Below are positions 39,602 to 48,114 of a stretch of 55,341 nucleotides of DNA, piece after piece. Numbering within the stretch: the first letter of the stretch is position 1; every line of letters begins with the position of its first letter. The notes under the pieces were generated by a model. It was not told the DNA's origin, ran no database searches, and was given only the letters and a program-made list of their open reading frames with translations. Source of the DNA: a virus. The position numbers and the translations under genes were made by a program. The stretch lies in IMG/VR virus record IMGVR_UViG_3300032213_001903, positions 1 through 55,341 of that record; one strand, 5' to 3'.

Positions 39602-39859
39602 ATGAAATTTAAGCGTTGGCAACTTGTTAGTAACGATTCAGTGTGGATGTTTCCTCCCGATGTTCAATTGAGTACAGTATCATTACACCCTGATATTTAT
39701 GAAGATACCCCTTTTGAATCATGTTTATTTTATAGTAACGGTGATAGTGATGTAATTTGCAGATACAAAACACAAGAAGAAGCTTTATTGGGTCATATTG
39801 AATTGGAAAAGAAATATGGTCTAAAGAGATGTACAGAATTAAAGATTTATAATACTTGA
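39602..39859 (+). CDS. Hypothetical protein, 85 aa
   Basis: SD AAAGGT. Aromatic and acidic (RWQLVSNDSVWMFPPDVQLSTVSLHPDIYEDTPFESCLFY), ending in a helix (QEEALLGHIELEKKYG). The stop TGA is part of the next promoter's TTGACA. Unknown function. Confidence 0.65.
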   Translation: MKFKRWQLVSNDSVWMFPPDVQLSTVSLHPDIYEDTPFESCLFYSNGDSDVICRYKTQEEALLGHIELEKKYGLKRCTELKIYNT

Positions 39860-39884
39860 CAAATATAGAATTTGGGCATATAAT
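39856..39884 (+). promoter_or_regulatory. Sigma70-like promoter
   Basis: TTGACA, 17 bases, TATAAT; the -35 overlaps the preceding TGA stop. Confidence 0.78.
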
Positions 39885-39911
39885 AGTTCATTAAACAGAA
39901 AGGAGCATAGT

Positions 39912-40100
39912 ATGGGTTACAATACAAAACACTTTGACCATGAAGCACACTATGCTTCTAAGTCAACAAAGGAACTTGAGGCTCTGTTAAAGCAGGCCGA
40001 AGAGTTTGTCAAAGAACATCCTAAGTTTGAGCATGGTTGGCATAATGATTATCGCCAAATGTTGAAACTGAAAATTGCTGAAAGAATTGGAAGGAAATAA
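39912..40100 (+). CDS. Hypothetical protein, 62 aa
   Basis: SD AAAGGAG. An amphipathic helical protein (KSTKELEALLKQAEEFVKEHPKFEHGW...) rich in His and Lys. It ends one base before the ATG of the metallophosphoesterase, so the two are co-translated. Function unknown. Confidence 0.65.
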   Translation: MGYNTKHFDHEAHYASKSTKELEALLKQAEEFVKEHPKFEHGWHNDYRQMLKLKIAERIGRK

Positions 40101-40101
40101 T

Positions 40102-40701
40102 ATGCCAAGTGTTTTTCTTACAAGTGATACACACTTTGGACACCTCGGCGTTTGTAAGTTTACAGGCCCCGATGGTGTCGCAAAGCTCCGTCCTTGGGAT
40201 ACACCTGAGGAGATGGATGAAGAAATGGTTCGTCGTTGGAACGAAACAGTTCGCCCTGGCGACAAGGTTTATCATCTTGGTGATGTAGTGATCAACCGAA
40301 AGGCGCTTAAGATTCTTCATCGCCTTAATGGTGATAAGATTCTTATCAAGGGCAACCATGATATTTTTAAACTTGAGGACTATACTCCTTACTTTAGAGA
40401 TATCCGTGCATATCATGTGATGAACGGTTGTATTCTCAGTCACATCCCTATGCATGAAAGCAATCTTGGTCGCTTTGGTGTTAACATCCATGGTCATCTT
40501 CATGCACACCGTGTAACACAAAAAGTTCGTTGGGGAGATACAGCACACTTTGATGAGGTAATTGATCCTCGCTATCATTGTGTTTGTGTTGAACAAACTG
40601 ACTTTAGGCCAATTCTTCTTGAGGATGTATTTAAGAGAATTGTCAAAGAAGGTGGCTCAGTTGGAATGAAGAGCCGTGAAGAGGTCTATGGACCTAATTA
40701 A
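40102..40701 (+). CDS. Calcineurin-like metallophosphoesterase
   Basis: 199 residues from ATG 40102 (SD AAGGAA). Metal ligands in order: SDTHFGH, YHLGDVV, KGNHD, SHIPMH and HGHLHAH, the full set for the two-metal MPE superfamily. It hydrolyses phosphodiesters or phosphomonoesters; possible substrates are nucleotides, 2',3'-cyclic phosphates or nucleic acids. A terminator follows. Confidence 0.9.
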   Translation: MPSVFLTSDTHFGHLGVCKFTGPDGVAKLRPWDTPEEMDEEMVRRWNETVRPGDKVYHLGDVVINRKALKILHRLNGDKILIKGNHDIFKLEDYTPYFRDIRAYHVMNGCILSHIPMHESNLGRFGVNIHGHLHAHRVTQKVRWGDTAHFDEVIDPRYHCVCVEQTDFRPILLEDVFKRIVKEGGSVGMKSREEVYGPN

Positions 40702-40727
40702 ATAGGGACTTCGGTCCCTATTTTTTT
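40702..40727 (+). terminator. Rho-independent terminator
   Basis: ATAGGGAC-TTCG-GTCCCTAT with T-run; UUCG tetraloop. Confidence 0.92.
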
Positions 40728-40775
40728 GGATGGCTTTACTTTTATATTTTTAACAAAATACTAAATAAGATTATT

Positions 40776-41252
40776 ATGTTACAGTTTATAAAAGACTTAG
40801 GAAATAAAATATTAGAGTTTATCAAAGATGACCCTGTTCGTCCTGAGATACCTACTGACTTTAGAGTAAGTGATGGTAGAATGGTCGCTGCTTTAGTAGA
40901 AGATGATAAACCAGACGCTATTGTTTGTGTAAGTTTTCATGATTTTATTCCTGCTAGTGTTAATGATTTGAATACCGTAACTGAGGTGCCTACAACTGCT
41001 GTGTTCTATACTATTTGGAGTTACAAGGCAGGAAAAGGTCAAGAGTTATTGAGAGAAGCTGTTAAAGGGATACAATCACAATATCCTAGCATTACTAGAT
41101 TCGTTACACTAAGTCCTAAAACTAATATGGCTAGACGATTTCATTTAAAGAATGGTGCAATTGTTTTTAGAGAGAATATTGAATCAATAAATTATGAATA
41201 TCAAGTGATAACAGATCCAAGTTCGGAGAAAATAAAAAATGAGCAAAGTTAA
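40776..41252 (+). CDS. GNAT-like N-acetyltransferase
   Basis: 158 residues. Central strands with TAVFYTIWSYKAGKGQELLREAVKGI, where KAGKGQ stands in the acetyl-CoA loop position, then SPKTNMARRFHLKNGA, a typical C-terminal GNAT motif (helix, LKNGA). The stop overlaps the next start. Substrate unknown. Confidence 0.65.
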   Translation: MLQFIKDLGNKILEFIKDDPVRPEIPTDFRVSDGRMVAALVEDDKPDAIVCVSFHDFIPASVNDLNTVTEVPTTAVFYTIWSYKAGKGQELLREAVKGIQSQYPSITRFVTLSPKTNMARRFHLKNGAIVFRENIESINYEYQVITDPSSEKIKNEQS

Positions 41253-41508
41253 AGTTGCTAAATCCCTAGAAAATATACAGTATGAACTCAGCGCAGAAAT
41301 TGCATCAGATTTTTTAGAAGATGAAATACTAACAAAACTAGATGAATTTGAAAACAACAATGACGACAACTATATTTATGGAATGGCAACACATGGTTTG
41401 TTTGCTGAATGCATAGCTCGGTTGGGTGAAATGGGATACACTGAAAAAGAACTTAAAAAAGAAATAAAGATTTGGCTTAATACATCATTAGGTCAAGTTA
41501 TTCACTAA
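41239..41508 (+). CDS. Hypothetical protein, 89 aa
   Basis: Starts inside the end of the acetyltransferase gene (14-base overlap) and ends in ATG overlap with the next gene, forming a tight three-gene operon. Acidic helical protein (AEIASDFLEDEILTKLDEFENNNDDNY). No known family. Confidence 0.65.
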   Translation: MSKVKVAKSLENIQYELSAEIASDFLEDEILTKLDEFENNNDDNYIYGMATHGLFAECIARLGEMGYTEKELKKEIKIWLNTSLGQVIH

Positions 41509-41942
41509 TGCCTAAAATAAAATTTATATATCAAACTGATGTTTTGGATATTGCTCGTGAATTAATGTGCAAAAAGGTATGTGAATTTGTATCTACTAAA
41601 ATAGAACTTCCTAAAAACATAGAAATAGTATTCGCTAAAATGAATCCTAGTGAATATGGTAATACCATAGTAAATTCACGATTTCCAAATAGAATAAATG
41701 TAAATGAAAAACTAAAAGCAAAAGAAATGCCATATATTCTTGTGCATGAATTAATTCATTTAAATCAAATAAAAGAAGGCTTATTAGCATCAACCTCAAA
41801 TGGTATGTGCATTTGGCGAGGGAAAATTTATAGAATTGATAAAGATTTGGATTATAAATCTTATATGCAACTTCCATGGGAACAGGATGTTAATCAAAGA
41901 TATAAAGTTTTATTAGCAGAAACATTGAATTCATTTAGTTGA
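41508..41942 (+). CDS. HExxH zinc metallopeptidase-like protein
   Basis: 144 residues. ILVHELIHLNQ (about residue 82) is an HExxH zincin core; WEQDVNQR near the end could supply the third ligand Glu. This layout is seen in SprT-like and phage metallopeptidases. Coupled to the upstream ORF by a one-base overlap. The target is unknown. Confidence 0.7.
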   Translation: MPKIKFIYQTDVLDIARELMCKKVCEFVSTKIELPKNIEIVFAKMNPSEYGNTIVNSRFPNRINVNEKLKAKEMPYILVHELIHLNQIKEGLLASTSNGMCIWRGKIYRIDKDLDYKSYMQLPWEQDVNQRYKVLLAETLNSFS

Positions 41943-41967
41943 CAAATAATTATTTTATGTATATACT
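41939..41967 (+). promoter_or_regulatory. Sigma70-like promoter
   Basis: TTGACA, 17 bases, TATACT; the -35 overlaps the TGA stop of the metallopeptidase gene. Confidence 0.75.
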
Positions 41968-42008
41968 GTAATTACAGTAGATAGCAACCCCCGAGAAAGG
42001 ACTAGAAA

Positions 42009-42200
42009 ATGGCAGAAGTCAAACTAAATGGACTCTACAAAGTCACCATGACCGAGTACGAAAGTGGCTATGGTCAACGGGAAATAGGTGTCAAGTTTTT
42101 TGACAATGAGACAGAGGCTAAGGCTTTTGTCAGAGAATATAATAAAGATCCCGGCGACCCTGACTGCTTTTATAGAGCAGAGTTTAGAAAAGTAAACTAA
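42009..42200 (+). CDS. Hypothetical protein, 63 aa
   Basis: Promoter, SD AAAGGACT and terminator all its own. KFFDNETEAKAFVREYNKD suggests a beta-alpha unit with a helix like small host-takeover proteins. Function unknown. Confidence 0.65.
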   Translation: MAEVKLNGLYKVTMTEYESGYGQREIGVKFFDNETEAKAFVREYNKDPGDPDCFYRAEFRKVN

Positions 42201-42208
42201 AAGTACTC

Positions 42209-42247
42209 AAACCCAGACATGATTTTAGTCATTCTGGGTTTCTTTTT
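42209..42247 (+). terminator. Rho-independent terminator
   Basis: AAACCCAGA...TCTGGGTTT then CTTTTT. Confidence 0.85.
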
Positions 42248-42248
42248 A

Positions 42249-42404
42249 AGTACTAAAGTATTACATTTTTTACCCCGGAACGCTAGGACCAATTCTGAAA
42301 ATTTTTATGCACTCTGACACACGACTAGAGAAATTAGGCCTAGTGAGTACTAACTAACATAATACCAAAGTAAATTTCAGAACAATACCAAAGTAAATTT
42401 TTGG
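42249..42404 (+). other. Non-coding stretch with a 17-nt direct repeat
   Basis: AATACCAAAGTAAATTT occurs at 42361-42377 and again at 42384-42400, 23 bases apart, ending 4 bases before the next promoter. No gene seen. The repeats could be regulator sites. Confidence 0.5.
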
Positions 42405-42433
42405 TTGACGATAAATGGGCATCCTGCTATACT
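42405..42433 (+). promoter_or_regulatory. Sigma70-like promoter
   Basis: TTGACG, 17 bases, TATACT, directly downstream of the direct repeats. Confidence 0.7.
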
Positions 42434-42463
42434 ATGGGAATAGTAAAGAAAAGGAGCAAAAAA

Positions 42464-42607
42464 ATGAAAGTAAAAGAATTGATAGAGTTGTTGTCTCAAT
42501 TAGACGGCGACATGGAAATATATTTGTCCCAAAACGGCGGCGAATATCAGGGCGATATGTCCGGTGAAGTTGAAGTTGTGGACGGTGTTGTGTGGTTTTT
42601 AGATTAA
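42464..42607 (+). CDS. Hypothetical protein, 47 aa
   Basis: ATG 42464 follows SD AGGAG; the longer frame to 42401 would begin upstream of the promoter. MKVKELIELLSQLDGDMEIYLSQNGGEYQGD... is typical of small phage proteins with a helix and a strand pair. Unknown role. Confidence 0.65.
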   Translation: MKVKELIELLSQLDGDMEIYLSQNGGEYQGDMSGEVEVVDGVVWFLD

Positions 42608-42618
42608 AGGAGAAAGTA

Positions 42619-42834
42619 GTGCGTTCGTATACATTTGATGTTTTGGTACGTGAGTCGGCTAGTGGCTACTCACGAATAACTGAAGGTGCTCACTGGTACC
42701 GTCTAGCAAGCAAAATGGCTCGCAAGGGTACTGCTACTTTAGTTCTCAATAGTAAGATGTTTGCAGGTTACGGTTCGTCTCCATACGTTGGATTCAATCG
42801 ACTTAATTACACAGTGAATGAAAAAGTAAACTAA
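42619..42834 (+). CDS. Hypothetical protein, 71 aa (GTG start)
   Basis: GTG 42619 lies 8 bases after AAAGGAG; the ATG at 42592 lies in the previous gene without SD. Basic, Tyr and Ser rich (SYTFDVLVRESASGYSRITEGAHWYRLASKMARKG). Unknown function. Confidence 0.6.
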   Translation: MRSYTFDVLVRESASGYSRITEGAHWYRLASKMARKGTATLVLNSKMFAGYGSSPYVGFNRLNYTVNEKVN

Positions 42835-42852
42835 AGCACTATATGCTCAAAT

Positions 42853-42881
42853 TTGACAATAAATCATTTTGGGCATATAAT
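42853..42881 (+). promoter_or_regulatory. Early-type promoter, possibly giving leaderless mRNA
   Basis: TTGACAATAAATC, 17 bases, TATAAT. The expected start base coincides with the ATG at 42888. Confidence 0.8.
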
Positions 42882-42887
42882 ACTTAC

Positions 42888-43226
42888 ATGAACTCGAAAA
42901 TCATCCGCAAGCGTAGGACCGATAGGAACCAAGTGATTTACTACATCCAGGATGTTGTAACACTTGAGTACTACATTGGGCTGACTGCGGTTGAGTTTAA
43001 AGGTAATGTTCGCAAAACCCTCAACCGTCGTATGCAAAAGCATATGCAAAGGGCCCTTGCTGAAAACAAAAATTGGGGTCTGAGCCGTGCATTGCGTGAG
43101 CGTGGTGCCGAGCGTTTTGTCTATGGTGTTGTCGAGGTTGTGCGCGGCAAGCGCCCTGCACATAGCCGTGAAACTGAATTGATTAACACATTGCAACCAG
43201 CATTGAACACATTCGGTGTGAAATAA
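42888..43226 (+). CDS. GIY-YIG nuclease-like protein
   Basis: 112 residues. QVIYYIQDVVTLEYYIGLT matches the GIY...YIG opening, followed by a basic helix (RKTLNRRMQKHMQRAL), RERGAERF and ETELINTLQPALNT, where the Glu is catalytic. The ATG lies at the predicted +1, so either the mRNA is leaderless or translation starts at GTG 42933 behind AGGA. Could act as a homing or host-DNA-degrading nuclease. Confidence 0.8.
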   Translation: MNSKIIRKRRTDRNQVIYYIQDVVTLEYYIGLTAVEFKGNVRKTLNRRMQKHMQRALAENKNWGLSRALRERGAERFVYGVVEVVRGKRPAHSRETELINTLQPALNTFGVK

Positions 43227-43230
43227 AAGG

Positions 43231-43259
43231 TTGACAAATAATCGGTTTGGGTATATAAT
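43231..43259 (+). promoter_or_regulatory. Sigma70-like promoter
   Basis: TTGACAAATAATC, 17 bases, TATAAT. Confidence 0.8.
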
Positions 43260-43292
43260 ACAGTCATAGACAGTTAAATAACGGAGCACACA

Positions 43293-43427
43293 ATGAAACG
43301 ACAATTCAAAATGGGACACTACGCAAAGATGCGTAAGATCATGGCAGAATACGGCTTCCCCTTGCAACTGGTCATGTGCGGCTATATCATCAACGGTCGC
43401 TTCTATCTCACTCACCGCACCAAATAA
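43293..43427 (+). CDS. Hypothetical protein, 44 aa
   Basis: SD ACGGAG 7 bases upstream. MKRQFKMGHYAKMRKIMAEYGFPLQLVMCGYIINGRFYL...: basic N-terminal half, hydrophobic centre. Begins a run of four closely spaced small genes. Unknown role. Confidence 0.6.
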   Translation: MKRQFKMGHYAKMRKIMAEYGFPLQLVMCGYIINGRFYLTHRTK

Positions 43428-43438
43428 GGAGCACTAAA

Positions 43439-43657
43439 ATGGACAAGGTAAAAGGTGTGGTAGAAGGTGTGGGTGAGTACGGTATCGACACTGAAGCCAG
43501 TCCTGGCAACGGTCGTTATTATGTTAAGACCTACGACGGCAGGTACGATGTAGCAGGCTACACTAAAAAAGAAGCTATTGAAATGCTTGACATATTTTCA
43601 AATATAGCAAAACGCAAAGCACTAGGAATTCCGTTTAACAAGCCTCTTCCAGAATAA
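43439..43657 (+). CDS. Hypothetical protein, 72 aa
   Basis: ATG 43439 behind SD AAGGAG. VKTYDGRYDVAGYTKKEAIEMLDIF has a strand-helix pattern; C-terminus basic. Function unknown. Confidence 0.65.
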   Translation: MDKVKGVVEGVGEYGIDTEASPGNGRYYVKTYDGRYDVAGYTKKEAIEMLDIFSNIAKRKALGIPFNKPLPE

Positions 43658-43667
43658 GGAGCAAAAC

Positions 43668-43919
43668 ATGCTGATTAATTATACTAGCGAGCCTCAAGAG
43701 TTTGAAGGCAATCTCTACGACCAACGACACGGCGGTCCCTTTGATCGCGGTGCCGCTGACAGTTACTACAATCGTGGCTATCACCCGCACTACTTCCGAG
43801 GTGACACCTACTCATCGGAGATGGTTACTTTGGCAGAAATGACTGCCGAGGAGATCACTGCCTACACCGCAGGCTATAACTACAATGAAAAATTTGGTGA
43901 CAAGAAGGATTGGGGTTGA
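43668..43919 (+). CDS. Hypothetical protein, 83 aa
   Basis: SD AAGGAG. Extremely rich in Tyr, Gly and His (HGGPFDRGAADSYYNRGYHPHYF...). This signature, with FDRGAADSYY, recurs in small proteins of T4-like phages without known role. Confidence 0.65.
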   Translation: MLINYTSEPQEFEGNLYDQRHGGPFDRGAADSYYNRGYHPHYFRGDTYSSEMVTLAEMTAEEITAYTAGYNYNEKFGDKKDWG

Positions 43920-43922
43920 ACT

Positions 43923-44066
43923 ATGAAACACGCAATTGATAGAATCACTGGTAATGTCGTCACTATTCTCCGTGAGGCTAATACTGATGGCCGTCGGTGT
44001 GTAGTGATCCGTCATCCTGATGGCTCTGAACAAATTCAATTTAAATCCTTGCTGATTGGACTGTAA
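43923..44066 (+). CDS. Hypothetical protein, 47 aa
   Basis: Starts 4 bases after the previous stop. ITGNVVTILREANTDGRRCVVIRHPDGSEQIQF is beta-rich. The next gene starts 2 bases after its stop. Unknown function. Confidence 0.55.
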   Translation: MKHAIDRITGNVVTILREANTDGRRCVVIRHPDGSEQIQFKSLLIGL

Positions 44067-44067
44067 A

Positions 44068-44484
44068 ATGAACAAACGAATAATGATTAGTGCTGTAACT
44101 CAAACACCTGCTGCTCCTAGCCAAATCGCCATAGAGCATTTTGAATCTGAATTTACTTTTGAAACCGACTGTTGGGATGTCAATGACGCAATGAACAAAG
44201 GCCCTGACTTTGTTTTATTAGATGTTCGCAGTCACGATTTATATGCAAAAGGTCACATTCGTGGAGCCATTAGCATGCCACACGGGAAAATTGTTGGATC
44301 TCTGTTGTCAAGATGGTCTCAAGACACGCTGTTTGTCACATATTGTGCTGGTCCGCATTGCAATGGAGCATCCAAGGCTGCGTTACGATTAGCAAAGTTA
44401 GGCAGACCTGTTAAAATTATGACAGGTGGTATTACAGGTTGGCTTGATGAAGGTTTTGTTTTAGATATCGGAGTTAAAGAATGA
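44068..44484 (+). CDS. Rhodanese-domain sulfurtransferase
   Basis: 138 residues. FVLLDVRSHDLYAKGHIRGAISMPHG and YCAGPHCNGASKAALRLAKLG give the rhodanese fold with the catalytic Cys in YCAGPHCNGA, then the GGITGW end. It transfers sulfane sulfur or senses oxidants. Possible partners are IscU or tRNA thiolation. ATG 44068 is chosen over 44056 because 44056 overlaps the previous ORF. Confidence 0.85.
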   Translation: MNKRIMISAVTQTPAAPSQIAIEHFESEFTFETDCWDVNDAMNKGPDFVLLDVRSHDLYAKGHIRGAISMPHGKIVGSLLSRWSQDTLFVTYCAGPHCNGASKAALRLAKLGRPVKIMTGGITGWLDEGFVLDIGVKE

Positions 44485-44678
44485 ACGAACGAATCAAAGA
44501 ACTTGCTGACCAAATTCTGCCTAACGAAAAAGAATGGCACAAAGGTGACTCCAAGGACTGGGGATATTTCTTCTCCGGTGATGAACTGGAAAAGTTCGCC
44601 GAGTTGATTGTTCGGCAATGTGCTAAGTTCACAGATTATAAAGAAGAATTATATAAACATTTCGGAGTTGAAGAATGA
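44481..44678 (+). CDS. Hypothetical protein, 65 aa
   Basis: ATGA overlap with the rhodanese gene. The motif IKELADQILPNEKEWHKGDSKDWGYFFSGDELEKFAELIVRQC resembles small 'F-like' proteins widespread in phages that have no assigned role. Overlaps the next gene by 4 bases. Confidence 0.65.
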   Translation: MNERIKELADQILPNEKEWHKGDSKDWGYFFSGDELEKFAELIVRQCAKFTDYKEELYKHFGVEE

Positions 44679-44920
44679 TTACCGCTGATAAAGTTAAAAC
44701 TCTTATTGAGTTTGGTCCTAAAGGACTTGCTGTAATTTTAGATAAGAGTGGTTATCACGGAGCATCATTTAAAACTGCTCAATTTGTAGGCATCACCAAC
44801 GGCGGGCAATTTGCTTATAAAGTAACATACTTTGACAAGGAAAATACCGGCAAAGATCAAGTGGGAAAAGTATTTATAACCTACAATTTTGAGACTGATT
44901 CCATTGTTGCTGACTATTGA
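44675..44920 (+). CDS. Hypothetical protein, 81 aa
   Basis: ATGA overlap with the previous gene. Beta-rich (AVILDKSGYHGASFKTAQFVGITNGGQFAYKVTYFDKEN). Its TGA stop is embedded in the next TTGACA box. Function unknown. Confidence 0.6.
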   Translation: MITADKVKTLIEFGPKGLAVILDKSGYHGASFKTAQFVGITNGGQFAYKVTYFDKENTGKDQVGKVFITYNFETDSIVADY

Positions 44921-44945
44921 CAATAAATCCAAACCCTAATACAAT
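44917..44945 (+). promoter_or_regulatory. Early-type promoter for rIIA
   Basis: TTGACAATAAATC, 17 bases, TACAAT, then ACTTGTATTGA. Confidence 0.85.
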
Positions 44946-44977
44946 ACTTGTATTGAGAATTTAACACAGGATCACAC

Positions 44978-47131
44978 ATGAAACTTCACAGTGCCGTTCA
45001 AAATGAAGCCATCGTTTCCAATGTAGGAGAGATTGGCGAGTTTAGAATTCGTAATTCGGCTAAAGCATTTAATATTCTATCTAGCGGTCTATATGCAAAT
45101 AAAATCCGTGCTATCATCCGTGAACTGAGTTGCAATGCCGTTGACAGCCATGTTGCCGCAGGTAAACAGGATACTCCCTTTGATGTTCATCTGCCTAACG
45201 CACTGGAACCTTATTTTTCTATCCGTGACTATGGTACTGGTCTAAGCCACAATCAAGTCACCAATATCTATACTACTTATTTTGAATCCACCAAGACCGA
45301 TAGTAATGAATTTATCGGTGCGCTTGGTCTGGGTTCTAAGAGTCCATTCAGTTACACCGACAATTTTACTGTGACCGCAGTCAAGGATGGTCGCAAAGGT
45401 GTCTACACCGCCTTCATTAACGACCAAGGTGTGCCCAGTATCGCCCTAATGATGGAAGAACAAACCACTGACCCTGCAGGTGTCGAAGTGCGGTTTGCTG
45501 TAGATAGTCGCTATGATTTTGATAAGTTTCGTCAAGAGGCTCGTTATGTCTATGAATATTTCAAATTGCGCCCGGTGATTAAAGGCAGCGCAGATTTTAA
45601 ATTCACTGATCCCGAATACAAAGAAAAAGATATTATTCCCGGCGTACATAACATTGCAGGCAATCGCAGTTATGCAGTGATGGGAAATATCAAGTATCCT
45701 ATTGAAATTCCTAATGCAGAAAATAGTCTCGGTAAACTGCATACCTTGCTAGGTTGCGGCCTCGTCATGGAATTTAATATTGGTGAACTTGATTTCCAAG
45801 CAAGTCGTGAAGGTCTGAGTTATATCCCCGAAACGATTCAATCTATTAAGCGTAAACTTGAGGCACTGAATGGACAATTGTCTATTCATATTGCTAATGA
45901 AGCCAACAAGATTGAAAATCTGTGGGATCGTGCAGTGTATCTGTCTGTTCGGCACAATGAAAATCTTTGGTCTAATGCAGTAATCAAGTATGTTGCTGAT
46001 ACCAAGTTTGAATTATTTGATCCTCACACTAGTCGTTGGCAATATCTCAAACAATTCAAACTGGATGTGAAGGATCTTGAAAGTAAGTACAACATTGTTA
46101 TCCGCGGTTTTTCAAAATCTCGTGGTGTTGCTACTTGTACTAACCTTAAGTTTCATACAGGTTATCAACAAACTGCCAATGGTCAAGTCTTGCAACAAGA
46201 GTGGCACATCACTGTGTCTGAGGATGTGAACTTTGTTATCACTGATACCAAAGTTGGTGCGTTGGAGCGCAGTAAGTATCATTGGAAGAATATTCAGTTG
46301 ACCAAACATCACAACCATGTGTATGTTATTGAGGCTGCTGACAAAAACAAACCAATGAAAACTGATCAGTTTTTCAATGATATCTACAATCCTCCTGCAA
46401 GTAAAATCTTTGTAGCAAGCGATCTCTTACTGAAGGATCGTGCTAGTAGTCTAGGAAAGAATGTCACTATCCTGCATTTGGTGGAGGGCGCACGCCGTGG
46501 TCGTTGGAGTAGTTCTACCCCAATGGTTTGGCACGATGCTGGAAAAGCTGATAATTTTGATAGTAATGAAACCTATTATTATCTACCGCTTAGTGGCTTC
46601 AAGTGTTTGGGTCTTGTTGAAGATGTTAAAAATCTTCACCTTAATCTACAAAAGAGTGGTATCTTTACTTACACCATCTATGGTGTGCGTAAGAATGATC
46701 TAGAGTGGGTAAAACTACAAAAGAACTGGGTTAACCTTAACGAACATATCAAGGACAAACTCAGCAAAATGGGTAACGCAGATGTGATGGGTTTGGTTAA
46801 ACAGGCTATTGACTGGAAAGACCTTTATCAGTATAATGCTATCAAGCATGTAACGAATCCGAATAGTCCTTATGTTGTCCTGTTCAATACTTTTAAAGAT
46901 GTAAAAGTAGAAGATGGTAGCCGCAAAGTTCATCTTGAATGGTTGTGCAAAATGTATTCGGTACAAACTCAAGCAAATGTTGATCCGTCACAATTGATTG
47001 ATAAGTACACTAAGATGGTCGGAGATATTTACAAGCGTTACCCACTGTTGAAGCATATCAGCCGATACAGCGTCCAAGCAAACGATATTGCTGAATACAT
47101 TAATTTGATTGATTCTCACAAAGGAGTTTAA
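44978..47131 (+). CDS. rIIA: rIIA-like GHKL ATPase
   Basis: 717 residues, close to T4 rIIA (725). GHKL ATP-binding motifs are plain: RELSCNAVDSH (N-box, residues 49-58), RDYGTG (83-88) and GALGLGSKS (114-122). The remainder is not informative. In T4, rIIA with rIIB blocks lambda Rex exclusion and sits at the membrane. Here the rIIB partner starts 3 bases downstream. Confidence 0.9.
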   Translation: MKLHSAVQNEAIVSNVGEIGEFRIRNSAKAFNILSSGLYANKIRAIIRELSCNAVDSHVAAGKQDTPFDVHLPNALEPYFSIRDYGTGLSHNQVTNIYTTYFESTKTDSNEFIGALGLGSKSPFSYTDNFTVTAVKDGRKGVYTAFINDQGVPSIALMMEEQTTDPAGVEVRFAVDSRYDFDKFRQEARYVYEYFKLRPVIKGSADFKFTDPEYKEKDIIPGVHNIAGNRSYAVMGNIKYPIEIPNAENSLGKLHTLLGCGLVMEFNIGELDFQASREGLSYIPETIQSIKRKLEALNGQLSIHIANEANKIENLWDRAVYLSVRHNENLWSNAVIKYVADTKFELFDPHTSRWQYLKQFKLDVKDLESKYNIVIRGFSKSRGVATCTNLKFHTGYQQTANGQVLQQEWHITVSEDVNFVITDTKVGALERSKYHWKNIQLTKHHNHVYVIEAADKNKPMKTDQFFNDIYNPPASKIFVASDLLLKDRASSLGKNVTILHLVEGARRGRWSSSTPMVWHDAGKADNFDSNETYYYLPLSGFKCLGLVEDVKNLHLNLQKSGIFTYTIYGVRKNDLEWVKLQKNWVNLNEHIKDKLSKMGNADVMGLVKQAIDWKDLYQYNAIKHVTNPNSPYVVLFNTFKDVKVEDGSRKVHLEWLCKMYSVQTQANVDPSQLIDKYTKMVGDIYKRYPLLKHISRYSVQANDIAEYINLIDSHKGV

Positions 47132-47133
47132 AA

Positions 47134-48114
47134 ATGTCATTTCCCTTCATTCTTCAAGGTAACAATGTTACCGTAGTTATTGGTTCTAAACCCCACACTA
47201 TCGCTAAGAGCCATATTACTTATCAAAAGGTAATTGATAGTATCAAGGCAGGCGATTGGGATAAAGTCAAGGACATTATCGAACCTAAACAAGTTGTTCT
47301 AAATTACGGCAAGGGTAATGTAAGTATCCAAGGTGAGGACCTTTACTGGAAGGGTAAGCTCATGCACAATGCATTGACCAGTCGCATGATTGCTATGCTG
47401 CAGGATGAGTTTCCCATTGAGCCTCTTGTTAACTTCATGGAAAACCTCATGAGTAACCCTTCTCGTCAAGCGGTTAATGAACTTTATGGTTTTCTTGAAA
47501 AGAATAGTCTGCCGATTACTCCTGATGGTCACTTCCTCGCATACAAGCGTGTGCGTGAGGACTACAAGGACATTCATAGTGGCACTATGGACAACAGTGT
47601 TGGTAAGATTGTTGAAATGGAACGCAATGAAGTTGATGACAACCGCAACCAAACTTGTTCTACTGGTTTGCATTTCTGCTCTCACAGTTACCTCGCACAC
47701 TTTAGTGGTGCTCGTACCGTGATTGTGAAAATCAATCCTCGTGATGTAGTGTCCATTCCTAGCGATTACAACGATGCTAAAGGTCGTGCATGTCGTTATG
47801 AAGTGGTCGGTGAAGTTGGTGTAAATCCTGATGACAATGCTGAATTCAGTAAGCCTGTACAGACTAACGCCAATAGTGTACCTGTCAAGCGTGAACCTAA
47901 ACTTGGTTCTACTCCGTTCTATCGCGGTTACAGCGACGGTTATAATTATCACTATAACAACAGTGACCACTTTACTAACTGGAAAGATCGTAACGATTAC
48001 GAAGAAGGTTATGACAAGGGTGATTGTGACCGTGAAGATGGCAATGATCCTCGATATAAGTATATTATTAAATCTACTACTAATTCGTGGCCACTACCTA
48101 AGAGTAGCTACTAA
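47134..48114 (+). CDS. rIIB: rIIB-like protein
   Basis: 326 residues. FLAYKRVREDYKDIHSGTMDN and RNQTCSTGLHFCSHSYLAHF are hallmark segments of rIIB homologues of T4-like phages. A Tyr/Asp-rich tail (FYRGYSDGYNYHYNNSDHF) is extra. Located 3 bases behind rIIA; followed by a strong terminator. Confidence 0.9.
   Translation: MSFPFILQGNNVTVVIGSKPHTIAKSHITYQKVIDSIKAGDWDKVKDIIEPKQVVLNYGKGNVSIQGEDLYWKGKLMHNALTSRMIAMLQDEFPIEPLVNFMENLMSNPSRQAVNELYGFLEKNSLPITPDGHFLAYKRVREDYKDIHSGTMDNSVGKIVEMERNEVDDNRNQTCSTGLHFCSHSYLAHFSGARTVIVKINPRDVVSIPSDYNDAKGRACRYEVVGEVGVNPDDNAEFSKPVQTNANSVPVKREPKLGSTPFYRGYSDGYNYHYNNSDHFTNWKDRNDYEEGYDKGDCDREDGNDPRYKYIIKSTTNSWPLPKSSY

Noticed and set aside
42361-42400. Replication origin iterons
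   Set aside because: Only two 17-nt repeats next to a promoter; too few and no other origin features, so regulator sites are more likely.
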